A stretch of 64,000 nucleotides of DNA, taken from Phenylobacterium sp. GTDB taxonomy: Bacteria > Pseudomonadota > Alphaproteobacteria > Caulobacterales > Caulobacteraceae. The position numbers and the translations under genes were made by a program. How positions within the stretch are numbered: position 1 is the stretch's first letter; each line of letters starts with the position of its first letter. The stretch covers positions 22,799-86,798 of the forward strand of contig NZ_SCTC01000077.1 in assembly GCF_004299445.1 (NCBI RefSeq), written 5' to 3'. This document shows positions 44,301 through 52,844 of this stretch, piece by piece. Under the pieces are notes generated by a model that worked only from the letters and a program-made list of their open reading frames with translations, had not been told where the DNA came from and did not search any database.

Positions 44301-46324
44301 GTCGGGCGTCCGGGAAGGGGCGCCGGAGCCGGCGCGACGGTGGGAATGGCCTGCGCGCCAGGCGGCAGCACCGTCGGGGTCAGCGGCGCGGTATCCTGTT
44401 CGATGTCGGGCGTGATTTCGGGCATCGGCAGCGGCTTCTGCACCCGCGCCATCATCTCGGGGTCCTTGAGCAACGCGGTGCGCATGATCTCACGGGCCCG
44501 GGGGGCGGCCGCGGTCGACCCGCCCATGCCGTGCTGCACAATCACCGCGATCGCATAGCGAGGCGCATCGATCGGCGCGAAGGCGACGAACAGCCCGTGG
44601 TCGCGCAGACCCCAAGTGCCGCCCTTCCCGCGTGAACCGCCGGCGGCGTAGTTGCGCACCTGTGCCGTGCCAGTCTTGCCGGCCATCAGGATGTCGCCCA
44701 GGCCCAGTTGGCTCGCGCGATAGCCGGTGCCGCCCACATCGGTCACGGCGGCCATGCCGGCCCGCACCCGGTCGATGTGGTCCCGCGGGAACGGCAGGGC
44801 GGGCACATCCGAGCCGCGAGGCAGCTCCTTCCCACCGACCGACTTGATCAGCCGCGGATTCAACGCCTTGTAGTCGGGATTGGCCAGCCGCGCCGTCATC
44901 ACCGCCAGCTGCAGGCAGTTCACCTGCAGATAGCCCTGGCCGATGGCGTAGCTGAGGTTCTCGCCCGGCCACCAGGGCTGCATGGCCTCGTTCTTCTTGA
45001 AGTAGCGCTTCTTCCAGGCGGGGTCGGGGACGATGCCCTTCTTCTGGCCGGGAATGCCGATGTCGAAGGTCTGGCCCAGGCCGAAGGCCCGCGCCGCCTG
45101 GGCGATCCGGTCCGGCCCCACCCGCAGCGACATCGAATAGAAGTAAGTGTCGCAGCTGTTCTTGATCGCGTCGTTCAGGTTCTGCGATCCATGGCCGCCG
45201 CGCTTGTGGCAGTGGAAGTAGCGGCCGCCGAAGTTCATGCCCCCGCCGCAGGTGACCCGCGCCTCGGGGTCGATCCCGGCCATCAGCACAGCCAGCGCGG
45301 TCATGGTCTTGAACGTCGAGCCCGGCGGATAGAGACCCGACAGGCACTTATCCAGCAGCGGCTTGCGCTCATAGCCGGCCAACGCCCGGTACTCGCCGCC
45401 GGTCAGCCCGCGCACGAAGCGGTTGGCGTCGAACGACGGCGCCGAGGTCATGCACAGGATGTCGCCGGTGCGACAGTCCATCATCACCGCCCCGCCGCTC
45501 TCCTCGCCGAAGACCTCCAGCGCGCGGTTCTGGATGTCGACGTCGAGGGTCAGCTGGATCTCGGCGCCGGGCGTGGCCGGAATGTCGCCGGCGTCGTCGT
45601 GGCGCACCTCGCGGCCGTTGGCGTCCACCTCCACCTTGCGCGCCCCCGGGCGGCCACGCAGCGCTTCGTCCAGCGCCTTCTCCACCCCCTGCTTGCCGAT
45701 CCGGAAGCCGGGATGGAGCATGATCGGGTCGGGCGTGCGACCCGCCTTGGTGATGGCGTCGATGTCGTCCTTGTTCACCTTGGCCACGTAGCCGATCACG
45801 TGGGCGAAGGCGCCGCCGTGCGGATAGACCCGCACCTCGCCCATGTCGGCGGTCACGCCGGGCAGCTCGGGCGCGCGGACATTGATGGCCGAGAACTGCT
45901 CCCAGCTCATGTCCTCCATGACCGAGACGGGCGCCCGCTTGGGGGCTGAGTTGATGTCCTTGAGCAGCCGGCGCTGGCGGGTCTCGTCCAGCGGCACATA
46001 GTTGGCCAGGGTCTTGATCGTGGCCTCGGGGTCCACGCCCTTGTCGCGCGCCACCATCAGCCGGAAGTTCGGCCGGTTGGCGGCCAGCACCGCGCCGTTG
46101 CGGTCGACGATGACGCCGCGCGGGGCCGGCTGGAGCTTGAAGTTGAACTGGTTCGAAGTGGCCAGCTTCTCGTAGCGCTGGGTCTCCAGCAGCTGGAGAT
46201 AGGCCAGGCGCGCGCCCAGCGCGGTGATCCCCAGGCCCGCGAAGCCGCCCAGCAGGATCGCGCGGCGATGGAACACGCCCTGCCGCTCATTGACCTCTTC
46301 GAAGAAGATGGCGGGTTGGGTCAT
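44297..46324 (-). CDS. mrdA: Penicillin-binding protein 2
   Basis: 675 aa. One N-terminal membrane anchor (about 20-42), the pedestal domain, and a transpeptidase with SxxK in YPPGSTFKTM, the second motif KNSCDTYFYS (SxD, as in other PBP2 proteins) and the KTG motif MAGKTGTAQV. The tail is Pro/Thr-rich. It cross-links lateral-wall peptidoglycan, partner of RodA. ATG 46324 is chosen five bases after mreD; the frame is open further upstream but inside mreD. Confidence 0.97.
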   Translation of the reverse strand: MTQPAIFFEEVNERQGVFHRRAILLGGFAGLGITALGARLAYLQLLETQRYEKLATSNQFNFKLQPAPRGVIVDRNGAVLAANRPNFRLMVARDKGVDPEATIKTLANYVPLDETRQRRLLKDINSAPKRAPVSVMEDMSWEQFSAINVRAPELPGVTADMGEVRVYPHGGAFAHVIGYVAKVNKDDIDAITKAGRTPDPIMLHPGFRIGKQGVEKALDEALRGRPGARKVEVDANGREVRHDDAGDIPATPGAEIQLTLDVDIQNRALEVFGEESGGAVMMDCRTGDILCMTSAPSFDANRFVRGLTGGEYRALAGYERKPLLDKCLSGLYPPGSTFKTMTALAVLMAGIDPEARVTCGGGMNFGGRYFHCHKRGGHGSQNLNDAIKNSCDTYFYSMSLRVGPDRIAQAARAFGLGQTFDIGIPGQKKGIVPDPAWKKRYFKKNEAMQPWWPGENLSYAIGQGYLQVNCLQLAVMTARLANPDYKALNPRLIKSVGGKELPRGSDVPALPFPRDHIDRVRAGMAAVTDVGGTGYRASQLGLGDILMAGKTGTAQVRNYAAGGSRGKGGTWGLRDHGLFVAFAPIDAPRYAIAVIVQHGMGGSTAAAPRAREIMRTALLKDPEMMARVQKPLPMPEITPDIEQDTAPLTPTVLPPGAQAIPTVAPAPAPLPGRPT

Positions 46325-46329
46325 GGGCT

Positions 46330-46845
46330 CTAGCGGAACCTCACGTCGGCATCCTCGAACCGCTCGATGAGCAGGTTCGCGAAGGGATAGAGGACGACTG
46401 TGGCGAGGAATTGCCAACCCACGGTTACGAGATCGGGCGTGCTCTGGGTGTGAAGCATCGTGAACAGGTAGCCCGTGCCCATCGCCATGACGGTCGCGAG
46501 GGCATACCAGATCCACATCATCAGCTGCGACTGGCCCGCCAGGATCGATCGGGCGGCCAGAACCACCCCGTACGGCAGCAGCAGGCAGACCGGCCAGAAG
46601 CCGGTGGGCGCGCCCCACAGGAAGTCCAGGAACAGGCCCAGGACCAGGATCGCCACCGGGCCCAGCATCGACGGCCGGATCACCGCCCAGGCGAACACCA
46701 CCGGCATGGCGAACAGCGGCTCAGGCAGGCCCAGGCCCCAGAAGCGCAGCGGCAAGGCGAAGATGAAGGTCACGATCATGACCAGCAGCATCGGCAGCCC
46801 CAGCCAGCGCCAGGGCGCGAGCCCACGGGCGGCGGTCGTGCTCAC
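46330..46845 (-). CDS. mreD: Rod shape-determining protein MreD
   Basis: 171 aa with five or six hydrophobic segments, including LGLPMLLVMIVTFIFALPLRF and AILVLGLFLDFLWGAPTGFWP, the latter typical of MreD. It is part of the elongasome membrane complex. GTG start overlaps the mreC stop. It is recognised mainly by length, topology and operon position. Confidence 0.93.
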   Translation of the reverse strand: MSTTAARGLAPWRWLGLPMLLVMIVTFIFALPLRFWGLGLPEPLFAMPVVFAWAVIRPSMLGPVAILVLGLFLDFLWGAPTGFWPVCLLLPYGVVLAARSILAGQSQLMMWIWYALATVMAMGTGYLFTMLHTQSTPDLVTVGWQFLATVVLYPFANLLIERFEDADVRFR

Positions 46846-47984
46846 GGGGCGGCCCCCGCGGTCTTGGGCGCGGGCGTCGCCTTGGGCGCCGGCGTCGCGG
46901 CCTTAGGGGGCGGCGTGGTCGTCTTCGCCGGCGGCGTCGCCTTCGGCGCCGGCGTCGCAGTCGTCTTCGTGGGCGGCGTGGCGGTGGCTTTCGTCGGCGG
47001 CGTCGCGCCGGCCGCCGCGGGCGGCGCAGCGACAGGCGCCGCCGGGGCCGGGGCCACCACGGTCGGCGCCGGCGGCAGGGTCGAATAGCCCGGGGTCGGC
47101 GGCGGGGGCGCCGCGTGCTCCAGCCGCTTGGCGTCGGCCACCTGGGTGAAATCCTCGAACAGCAGGATGCGCACGTAGTCGACGGCGGCCTTGTCCGAGG
47201 CAAGCGCCACGCGCCAGCGCCCGTCCAGCCCCTTCACCGCCACCCCCACCGGCAGGCCGCGCGGGAACACGCCGCCATCGCCCGAGGTCAGGATGCGGTC
47301 GCCGGTTCTCACCGGATCCTGCCCGCGCAGATATTCCAGCTTGGGATTGGGCCCGCCGTCGCCGGTCAGGATGGCCCGCGCATTGGTCCGGTCGATCATC
47401 ACCGGCGTGCGCGCCGCCGCGTCGGTCAGCAGCAGCACCCGCGACACGCCGGTGGTCACCCCCACCACCCGGCCCACCAGGCCGTTCTCGCTCATCACCG
47501 GATTGCCGGGCCGGACGCCCTTTTCGCTGCCCGCGTTGGCCAGGCGCGAGTTCGCGAAGGGGCCGCGGCTGTCGGTGACGATCCGCGCCGTCGCCATCGG
47601 GATCGGCGGATCGGTCTTCAGGCCCAGAATGTCGCGATAGCGCTCATTGGTGTCGCGCAGCGCGATGGCCACGTCGCGCCACTGGCGCATGTTCTCCAGC
47701 TCGGCGCGCAGCCGGCGGTTCTCCGACACCGCGAAGAAGTACCCGCGGATGCCCTCGACCCCCTGCCCCGTCAGCCGTCCCGGCGTCGACAGGGCGTCGC
47801 CCACCGGCGCCATCACACGGTCCGAGAGCGTGCGCGGATTGCCGTACTCGTCGGTGTCGAAGGACTCGCGGCTGTCGCCCAGCAGCATGGCCACCGCGGC
47901 GATGAGCACCACAATGAACACGACGCCCGCCGTCCAGGTCAGCGGGACCTTCAGTTCGCCGAGCGGGTTGTCCCTCAAGGACAT
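46842..47984 (-). CDS. mreC: Rod shape-determining protein MreC with long low-complexity tail
   Basis: 380 aa. An N-terminal anchor (about 15-35), a coiled coil and the MreC beta domain (ATARIVTDSRGPFANSRLANAG, GLVGRVVGVTTGVSRVLLLTD). The last 95 residues or so are Ala/Pro/Thr/Lys-rich with TATPPTKTTATPAP-type repeats, likely a disordered periplasmic extension. It links MreB to the PBP2/RodA synthases. Confidence 0.95.
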   Translation of the reverse strand: MSLRDNPLGELKVPLTWTAGVVFIVVLIAAVAMLLGDSRESFDTDEYGNPRTLSDRVMAPVGDALSTPGRLTGQGVEGIRGYFFAVSENRRLRAELENMRQWRDVAIALRDTNERYRDILGLKTDPPIPMATARIVTDSRGPFANSRLANAGSEKGVRPGNPVMSENGLVGRVVGVTTGVSRVLLLTDAAARTPVMIDRTNARAILTGDGGPNPKLEYLRGQDPVRTGDRILTSGDGGVFPRGLPVGVAVKGLDGRWRVALASDKAAVDYVRILLFEDFTQVADAKRLEHAAPPPPTPGYSTLPPAPTVVAPAPAAPVAAPPAAAGATPPTKATATPPTKTTATPAPKATPPAKTTTPPPKAATPAPKATPAPKTAGAAP

Positions 47985-48027
47985 CTAGCAGCTGCCCCTA
48001 ACGTCGCGCCCCCCGACGCGCCGTGAC

Positions 48028-49071
48028 TTACGCCAGCGTGGATTCGAGGACGCCCTTCATCCACTTGGGATGCTCGAGCACCTTGCCGCAGCCCAGGGCC
48101 ACGCACGACAGCGGGTCGTCGGCCACGGTCACCGGCAGGCCGGTATGGTCGCGGATCTCGGCGTCCAGACCACGCAGCAGCGCGCCGCCGCCGGTCAGCA
48201 TGATGCCCTTGTCGGCGATGTCCGAGGCCAGTTCCGGAGGCGTCGCCTCCAGCGCCATCTTCACCGCGTCAACGATCTGGCCGACCGGCTCCGACAGGGC
48301 GTCCGACGCCTGCTTCTCGGAAATCCGCACTTCCCGCGGCACGCCCTGCATCAGGTCGCGGCCCTTCACCTCGATCGACAGCCCCTCGCCGTCGGCCGGC
48401 GCGCGGGCGGTGCCGATCTCCTTCTTGATCCGCTCGGCCGTGGTCTCGCCGATCAGGAGGTTATGGTTGCGGCGCATGTAGCTGATGATCGCCTCGTCCA
48501 TCTTGTCGCCGCCGACGCGGACCGAGCGCGAATAGACGATGCCCGACAGCGACAGCACGGCCACCTCGGTGGTGCCGCCGCCGATGTCGACCACCATCGA
48601 GCCGGTGGGCTCATGGATGGGCAGGCCCGCGCCGATCGCCGCGGCCATCGGCTCGTCGATCAGGCCCACGCGACGGCCGCCGGCGTTCAGGCAGCTGTCA
48701 TTGATGGCGCGGCGCTCCACGGCGGTGGCGCCCGACGGCACGCACACGATCACCTTCGGGTTCACGAAGCCCTTCCGGTTGTGAACCTTGCGGATGAAGT
48801 ACTTGATCATCTCCTCGGCGACTTCGAAGTCGGCGATGACGCCGTCGCGCATGGGGCGGATGGCCTCCATGTGGCCCGGCGTGCGGCCCAGCATCTGCTT
48901 GGCCTCTATGCCCACGGCGTGAACCACCTTGCGCCCGCCGACGTTGCGCAGCGCGACCACCGAGGGCTCGTTGAGCACGATGCCCTTGCCCTTCATGTAG
49001 ATGAGCGTGTTGGCGGTGCCGAGGTCGATGGCGATGTCGTTCGAGATGGCGCCGAAGAGAGACGAGATCAT
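48028..49071 (-). CDS. mreB: Actin-like rod shape-determining protein MreB
   Basis: 347 aa, standard length. Nucleotide-binding segments are AIDLGTANTLIYMKGKG (phosphate 1), VVDIGGGTTEVAVLSL (phosphate 2) and IMLTGGGALLRGLD (adenosine). It forms membrane filaments that direct lateral wall growth. It is first gene of the elongasome operon, 43 bases before mreC, with AGGG before the ATG. Confidence 0.98.
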   Translation of the reverse strand: MISSLFGAISNDIAIDLGTANTLIYMKGKGIVLNEPSVVALRNVGGRKVVHAVGIEAKQMLGRTPGHMEAIRPMRDGVIADFEVAEEMIKYFIRKVHNRKGFVNPKVIVCVPSGATAVERRAINDSCLNAGGRRVGLIDEPMAAAIGAGLPIHEPTGSMVVDIGGGTTEVAVLSLSGIVYSRSVRVGGDKMDEAIISYMRRNHNLLIGETTAERIKKEIGTARAPADGEGLSIEVKGRDLMQGVPREVRISEKQASDALSEPVGQIVDAVKMALEATPPELASDIADKGIMLTGGGALLRGLDAEIRDHTGLPVTVADDPLSCVALGCGKVLEHPKWMKGVLESTLA

Positions 49072-49537
49072 GCAGGGCCCTGAGGGGATAGGGGCTAAGA
49101 CGTTCCGACAGAGGAACCAAAGGCGGCTCGACTAACGCGCGAGGATGCGGCGAGTCGGTACGCTTTGTCTGGCGGGCTTAATCCGTCCCTCTGCCCTGCG
49201 CCATTCGGCATTTCAAGGCTTAATGAGTGGTGTGCGCTTTCGCGTCGCGCGCGAGTTTGCGAACGCTCTCCGCCCCGCTCCCGCCACGATTTCCGGGCAG
49301 CCGCCGGAGGCATGGCCTACAGCGGCGCCTCGATGCGGCGGCGCACGCCTTCGGGCGGGTAGACGTGCTCGACCCGCCCCCCCGGTTCGCCGCCGATCGC
49401 GCCTGCGATGACGCGCGCCTGATCGCGATCTTCGCCGATACGTTCAACAGCTGTCGCGCCAGGGTCGGCCGCTCCCGCGCACCCCCTGCGAGGCGCACCA
49501 AACTCAACCAAAGGGCGTGGTGCGCTCGCCCGTCAAT
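49072..49537. other. 466-base region between modB and mreB
   Basis: It must contain the mreB promoter (minus strand). A 64-codon minus-strand frame (49317-49511) is the only protein-like reading seen. Plus-strand frames here show poor codon character. No modC sequence is visible, although modC would be expected at this position. Confidence 0.5.
49317..49511 (-). CDS. Doubtful small hypothetical protein
   Basis: 64 aa from a TTG start 26 bases after modB. The second half (RVIAGAIGGEPGGRVEHVYP) has strong G/C third-position bias and plausible protein character; the first third does not, so it could be a gene remnant or chance. No family recognised. Confidence 0.22.
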   Translation of the reverse strand: MVEFGAPRRGCAGAADPGATAVERIGEDRDQARVIAGAIGGEPGGRVEHVYPPEGVRRRIEAPL

Positions 49538-50221
49538 TCACCGGTTCGCAGGGCCCGAACCCGGCATCCGGCGCTCCAGGCTCAGCAGCGACAGCACGAC
49601 GGCGAAGCCGAACACCAGCAGGATGCCGGCCAGCATGTGCGCGCGATCCCAGTCCAGCGCCTCGACGTCGCGGAAGATCTCCACCGACAGCACATTCGTC
49701 ACGCCGGGGATCGCGCCGCCGATCATCAGGACGACGCCGAACTCGCCGATCGTGTGGGCGAAGGTCAGGATCGCGGCGGCCACATAGCCGGGCGCCGCCA
49801 GCGGCAGCGCCACCCGCGTGAAGGTCTGCAGACCGGTCGCGCCCAGGGTCGCGGCGGCATCGAAATGCTCCTCCCCGATGGCCCGGAAGGCGTTGCGCAG
49901 CGGCTGCACGGCGAACGGCAGCGAATAGATCAGCGAGCCGATCACCAGGCCTGTGAAGGTGAAAGCCAGGGTGCGGACGCCGAAGGCCTGCAAGGGCGCC
50001 ATCAGTGGACTGTTCGGCCCCAGCGCGATCAGCAGGTAGAAGCCCAGCACCGTCGGCGGCAGCACGATGGGCAGGGCCACCACCGCGCCCACCAGCTCGC
50101 TGGCGAAGCTGCGGCTGCGCGCCAGCCACCACGCCAGGGGCGTGGCCGCCACCAGCAGGATCAGCGTGGTGACCCCTGCCAGCTTCAGGGTCAGCCAGAT
50201 GACGGCGGCCAGTTCGCTCAC
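49538..50221 (-). CDS. modB: Molybdate ABC transporter permease ModB
   Basis: 227 aa with five or six membrane helices. LPIVLPPTVLGFYLLIALG and the EAA loop FDAAATLGATGLQTFTRVALPLA, then FAHTIGEFGVVLMIGG, are ModB signatures. It overlaps the modA stop by four bases. The expected ATPase gene modC does not follow it. Confidence 0.95.
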   Translation of the reverse strand: MSELAAVIWLTLKLAGVTTLILLVAATPLAWWLARSRSFASELVGAVVALPIVLPPTVLGFYLLIALGPNSPLMAPLQAFGVRTLAFTFTGLVIGSLIYSLPFAVQPLRNAFRAIGEEHFDAAATLGATGLQTFTRVALPLAAPGYVAAAILTFAHTIGEFGVVLMIGGAIPGVTNVLSVEIFRDVEALDWDRAHMLAGILLVFGFAVVLSLLSLERRMPGSGPANR

Positions 50222-50964
50222 CGGACCTCGTAGCCATAGCGCTGGATGATCGCCCTCGCCTCGGGCCCTTTCAGGAAGCGGATGAAGGCCCGGGCCGCGG
50301 CGCTGTTGGCGCCGGTCTTCAGCAGCACGGCCTGTTGATCGATCGGCGTGTGATCGCTGGCCGGAACCACCCAGCGCGAGCCGCCCTTCACCCCGATCAG
50401 CTGCGAAGCGGCCACGAAGCCCACCTCGGCCGCGCCGGTCTCGACGAACTGGTAGGCCTGGGTGATCGACGTCCCCTGCACCAGCCTGGGCTGCAGGGCG
50501 TCGTAGACCCGCAACTTCTTCATGGTCTCCACCGCCGCCACGCCGTACGGCGCGGTGCGCGGATCGGCGATGGCGAGCTTCTGGAAGCGCCCCTGCGAGA
50601 GCACCGCGGCGCGCCCGTACACCAGCCCCGGGGTCTTCGAGTACAGCACCAGCCGGCCGATCGCGTAGGTGAAGCGGCTGCCCGCCACGCCCAGCCCCTC
50701 GGCCTCGGCCTTCTCGGGCCGCTCGCGGTCGGCGGAGAGGAACACCTCGTATGGCGCCCCGTTGGCGATCTGGGCGTAGAACTGGCCCGAAGAGCCGAAG
50801 CTCAGGATCGCGTCATGACCCGTCCTCGCCTTGAACCGCGCCGCGATCGCCTTGGCGGGCTCGGCGAAGTTGGCCGCCACCGCCACGCGGGTCTCGGCCG
50901 CCGCCGCAGGGCTCGCCGCGAACAGGACGATCAGCACGGCGATCAGGCGTGTCATCAGGCGCAT
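50218..50964 (-). CDS. modA: Molybdate-binding periplasmic protein ModA
   Basis: 248 aa. Signal peptide (MTRLIAVLIVLFAASPAAAA) then RVAVAANFAEPAKAIAARF, LSFGSSGQFYAQIANGAP and VFLSADRERPEKAE, the conserved oxyanion-binding Ser regions of ModA. First gene of the modAB unit, divergent from modE, with a shared 38-base gap holding a candidate operator. Confidence 0.95.
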   Translation of the reverse strand: MRLMTRLIAVLIVLFAASPAAAAETRVAVAANFAEPAKAIAARFKARTGHDAILSFGSSGQFYAQIANGAPYEVFLSADRERPEKAEAEGLGVAGSRFTYAIGRLVLYSKTPGLVYGRAAVLSQGRFQKLAIADPRTAPYGVAAVETMKKLRVYDALQPRLVQGTSITQAYQFVETGAAEVGFVAASQLIGVKGGSRWVVPASDHTPIDQQAVLLKTGANSAAARAFIRFLKGPEARAIIQRYGYEVR

Positions 50965-50968
50965 GGTG

Positions 50969-50993
50969 CGTTATGTACCTCGACTGCATATCG
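50969..50993. promoter_or_regulatory. Candidate ModE operator between modA and modE
   Basis: An imperfect inverted repeat with half sites CGTTATGTA and TGCATATCG (seven of nine positions complementary) separated by seven bases. It resembles the TATA-rich CGTTATAT-type dyad known for E. coli ModE. It lies in the 38-base space between the divergent modA and modE starts. Confidence 0.6.
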
Positions 50994-51002
50994 GAGGAAA
51001 CC

Positions 51003-51770
51003 ATGCTGAGCGCGACCGTCACGCTCGAGCGTCCGGGACTGCCGCGCGTCGCCCTGGCCCGGATGGCGCTGGTCGAGGCGATCGGCGAACTGGGCTCGAT
51101 CAGTGCGGCGGCCCGCAAGGTCGGGCTCTCCTACAAGGGCGCCTGGGATGCGGTGCAGGCGCTCAACAATCTGTTCGACGGCCCCCTGATCCAGGCCGCC
51201 CCGGGCGGCCGTCGCGGCGGCCAGGCCAGTCTGACGCCGCGCGGCGTGGCCGCTCTGGCCGCCTTTCGCCGCGTCCAGGCCGAAGTGGATGCGGCGCTGG
51301 CCAAACTCGACGGCGGCCTCGAAGCCGACGTGTTCTGGAGCCTTGGCATGAAGACGAGCGCACGCAACGCCCTGCGCGGCACGGTGTCCCGACTGGCGCC
51401 CGGCGCGGTGAACACCGAGGTGGTGCTGCGCGTCGCCGACGGACTGGAGATCGTCGCCGTCGTCACGGGGCAGAGCGTCGAAGACCTCGGCCTTCGCGTC
51501 GGCGCGCCGGCCATCGCGCTCATCAAGTCCAGCTTCATCGTCCTGGCCAAGGGCGAGGGCCTGCGCACCTCGGCGCGAAACCAGATCGCGGGCGTGGTCG
51601 CGACCCGCGAGGACGGCCCCGTCACCAGCGAGATCCGCCTCGACATCGGCGGCGGCAAGACCCTGGCCGCCACCATCACCACCGAGAGCGCCGATGTTCT
51701 GGAACTGGCCGTCGGCGACGCCGTGACCGCGCTGATCAAGGCGCCGCACGTGATCCTGGCCGTGGAGTAG
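51003..51770 (+). CDS. modE: Molybdate-responsive transcriptional regulator ModE
   Basis: 255 aa. An N-terminal winged helix (RMALVEAIGELGSISAAARKVGLSYKGAWDAVQALNN) is followed by two TOBE domains (ARNALRGTVSRLAPGAVNTEVVL and ARNQIAGVVATREDGPVTSEI) that bind molybdate. It represses modA when molybdate is plentiful. ATG 51003 follows GGAGGAAACC; the upstream codons in the same frame belong to the operator region. Confidence 0.95.
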   Translation: MLSATVTLERPGLPRVALARMALVEAIGELGSISAAARKVGLSYKGAWDAVQALNNLFDGPLIQAAPGGRRGGQASLTPRGVAALAAFRRVQAEVDAALAKLDGGLEADVFWSLGMKTSARNALRGTVSRLAPGAVNTEVVLRVADGLEIVAVVTGQSVEDLGLRVGAPAIALIKSSFIVLAKGEGLRTSARNQIAGVVATREDGPVTSEIRLDIGGGKTLAATITTESADVLELAVGDAVTALIKAPHVILAVE

Positions 51771-51799
51771 ACGATCTCACGCCCGGGATCCGGCCGGCG

Positions 51800-52681
51800 T
51801 CACCCCAGGGTGCAGAGCAGCAGGCCGGCTCCGGTCAGCGCCCCGCCGACCCATTGGCGAACCCACAACTTCTCGCGGAACAGCTTGCGGCCGACGGCCG
51901 CCGCGATCGGACCCTCGATCAGGCCTACGGCGCGCACCGGCGCCGCCGGCGCGAGCGCCAGCGCCCCAAACCAGCAGGCCGACGCGGCCGAGCCGAAGAA
52001 CCCCGCCGCCAGCGAGGGGCGCCACGCCCCGCGCACCGCCCGCAGCGCCTGCGGCCGCGTCACCGCCAGGATCGAGGTCAGCACGAAGGCCTGCATCGCC
52101 TGGGCCACCACCAGCGTCGCCGTCGCCGAGAAGATGGGATGCGCCGGGTCCAGCGCCCGACCGCCCTCGCGGAAGCCGTTGAACGCCACCGCGAACGCCG
52201 CCCCCGCGGCCAGGCCCAGCAACGCGCCGGCGAGGTCGGCCTTGCCCTGCCCCGCCCGCGGCCACGACAGCACCACGAGGCCCGCGCTTGCCACCGCCAC
52301 GCCCAGCCACACGGCGCCGCTGAGGGCGTCGCCCAGCACCAGCCAGCCCATGATCGCCGCGAGCGGCAGCGACGACTGCTGCAGCATGGTCGCCACCGCG
52401 AAACCCGAGCGGCTCATGGCCATCAGCAGCACCGCGGTCGCCGTCACCTGGGCGATCGCGCCCAGGATGGCGGCCGTCCAGAACACCGGCGTCCAGTGGG
52501 GCGTCGCCCCCGGCGTCACCAGGAACACGGTCAGAAAGATCGCGATCGAGAACGGCAGGCCGAACAGGAAGCGCACGAGGGTCGCCCCCCACGGACCGGC
52601 GTCGCCCACCAGCCCGCGCTGCATGGCGTTACGCGCCACCTGCAGCGGCGCTGCGGCGACGGTCAGGAATATCCAGAGCAA
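51800..52681 (-). CDS. EamA/DMT-family transporter
   Basis: 293 aa with ten hydrophobic helices in two repeats (LPLAAIMGWLVLGDALSGAVWLGVAVASAGLVVL in the first, PVRAVGLIEGPIAAAVGRKLFREKL in the second), the drug/metabolite transporter layout. The substrate is unknown. A palindromic repeat element lies directly upstream. Confidence 0.88.
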   Translation of the reverse strand: MLWIFLTVAAAPLQVARNAMQRGLVGDAGPWGATLVRFLFGLPFSIAIFLTVFLVTPGATPHWTPVFWTAAILGAIAQVTATAVLLMAMSRSGFAVATMLQQSSLPLAAIMGWLVLGDALSGAVWLGVAVASAGLVVLSWPRAGQGKADLAGALLGLAAGAAFAVAFNGFREGGRALDPAHPIFSATATLVVAQAMQAFVLTSILAVTRPQALRAVRGAWRPSLAAGFFGSAASACWFGALALAPAAPVRAVGLIEGPIAAAVGRKLFREKLWVRQWVGGALTGAGLLLCTLG

Positions 52682-52694
52682 GGCAAGGCTCCTT

Positions 52695-52833
52695 CCCTCC
52701 CCCTTGTGGGGAGGGACAGACCGCGCAGCGGTCAGGGTGGGGAAGTGAGAGCCGAGGCGCAGAGGTCGGGAAGGATCAACACCTCCCCACCCTGCTCGCC
52801 TCCGGCGAGCGGTCCCTCCCCATTAGGGGAGGG
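52695..52833. repeat. Compound inverted-repeat element (139 bases)
   Basis: Two hairpins, each CCCTCCCC/GGGGAGGG (52695-52715 and 52814-52833), flank a larger inverted arrangement: GGTCAGGGTGGGG on the left faces CCTCCCCACCCTG on the right, with CGCGCAGCG and CTCGCCTCCGGCGAG inside. It lies between the transporter and leuA. It has the look of a dispersed alphaproteobacterial REP-like intergenic element. Confidence 0.75.
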
Positions 52834-52844
52834 AAACAGCCACC

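Noticed and set aside
46842..47110. Low-complexity mreC tail considered as a possible frameshift
   Set aside because: The frame stays open to a GTGA overlap with mreD, so the Ala/Pro/Thr-rich tail is genuine.
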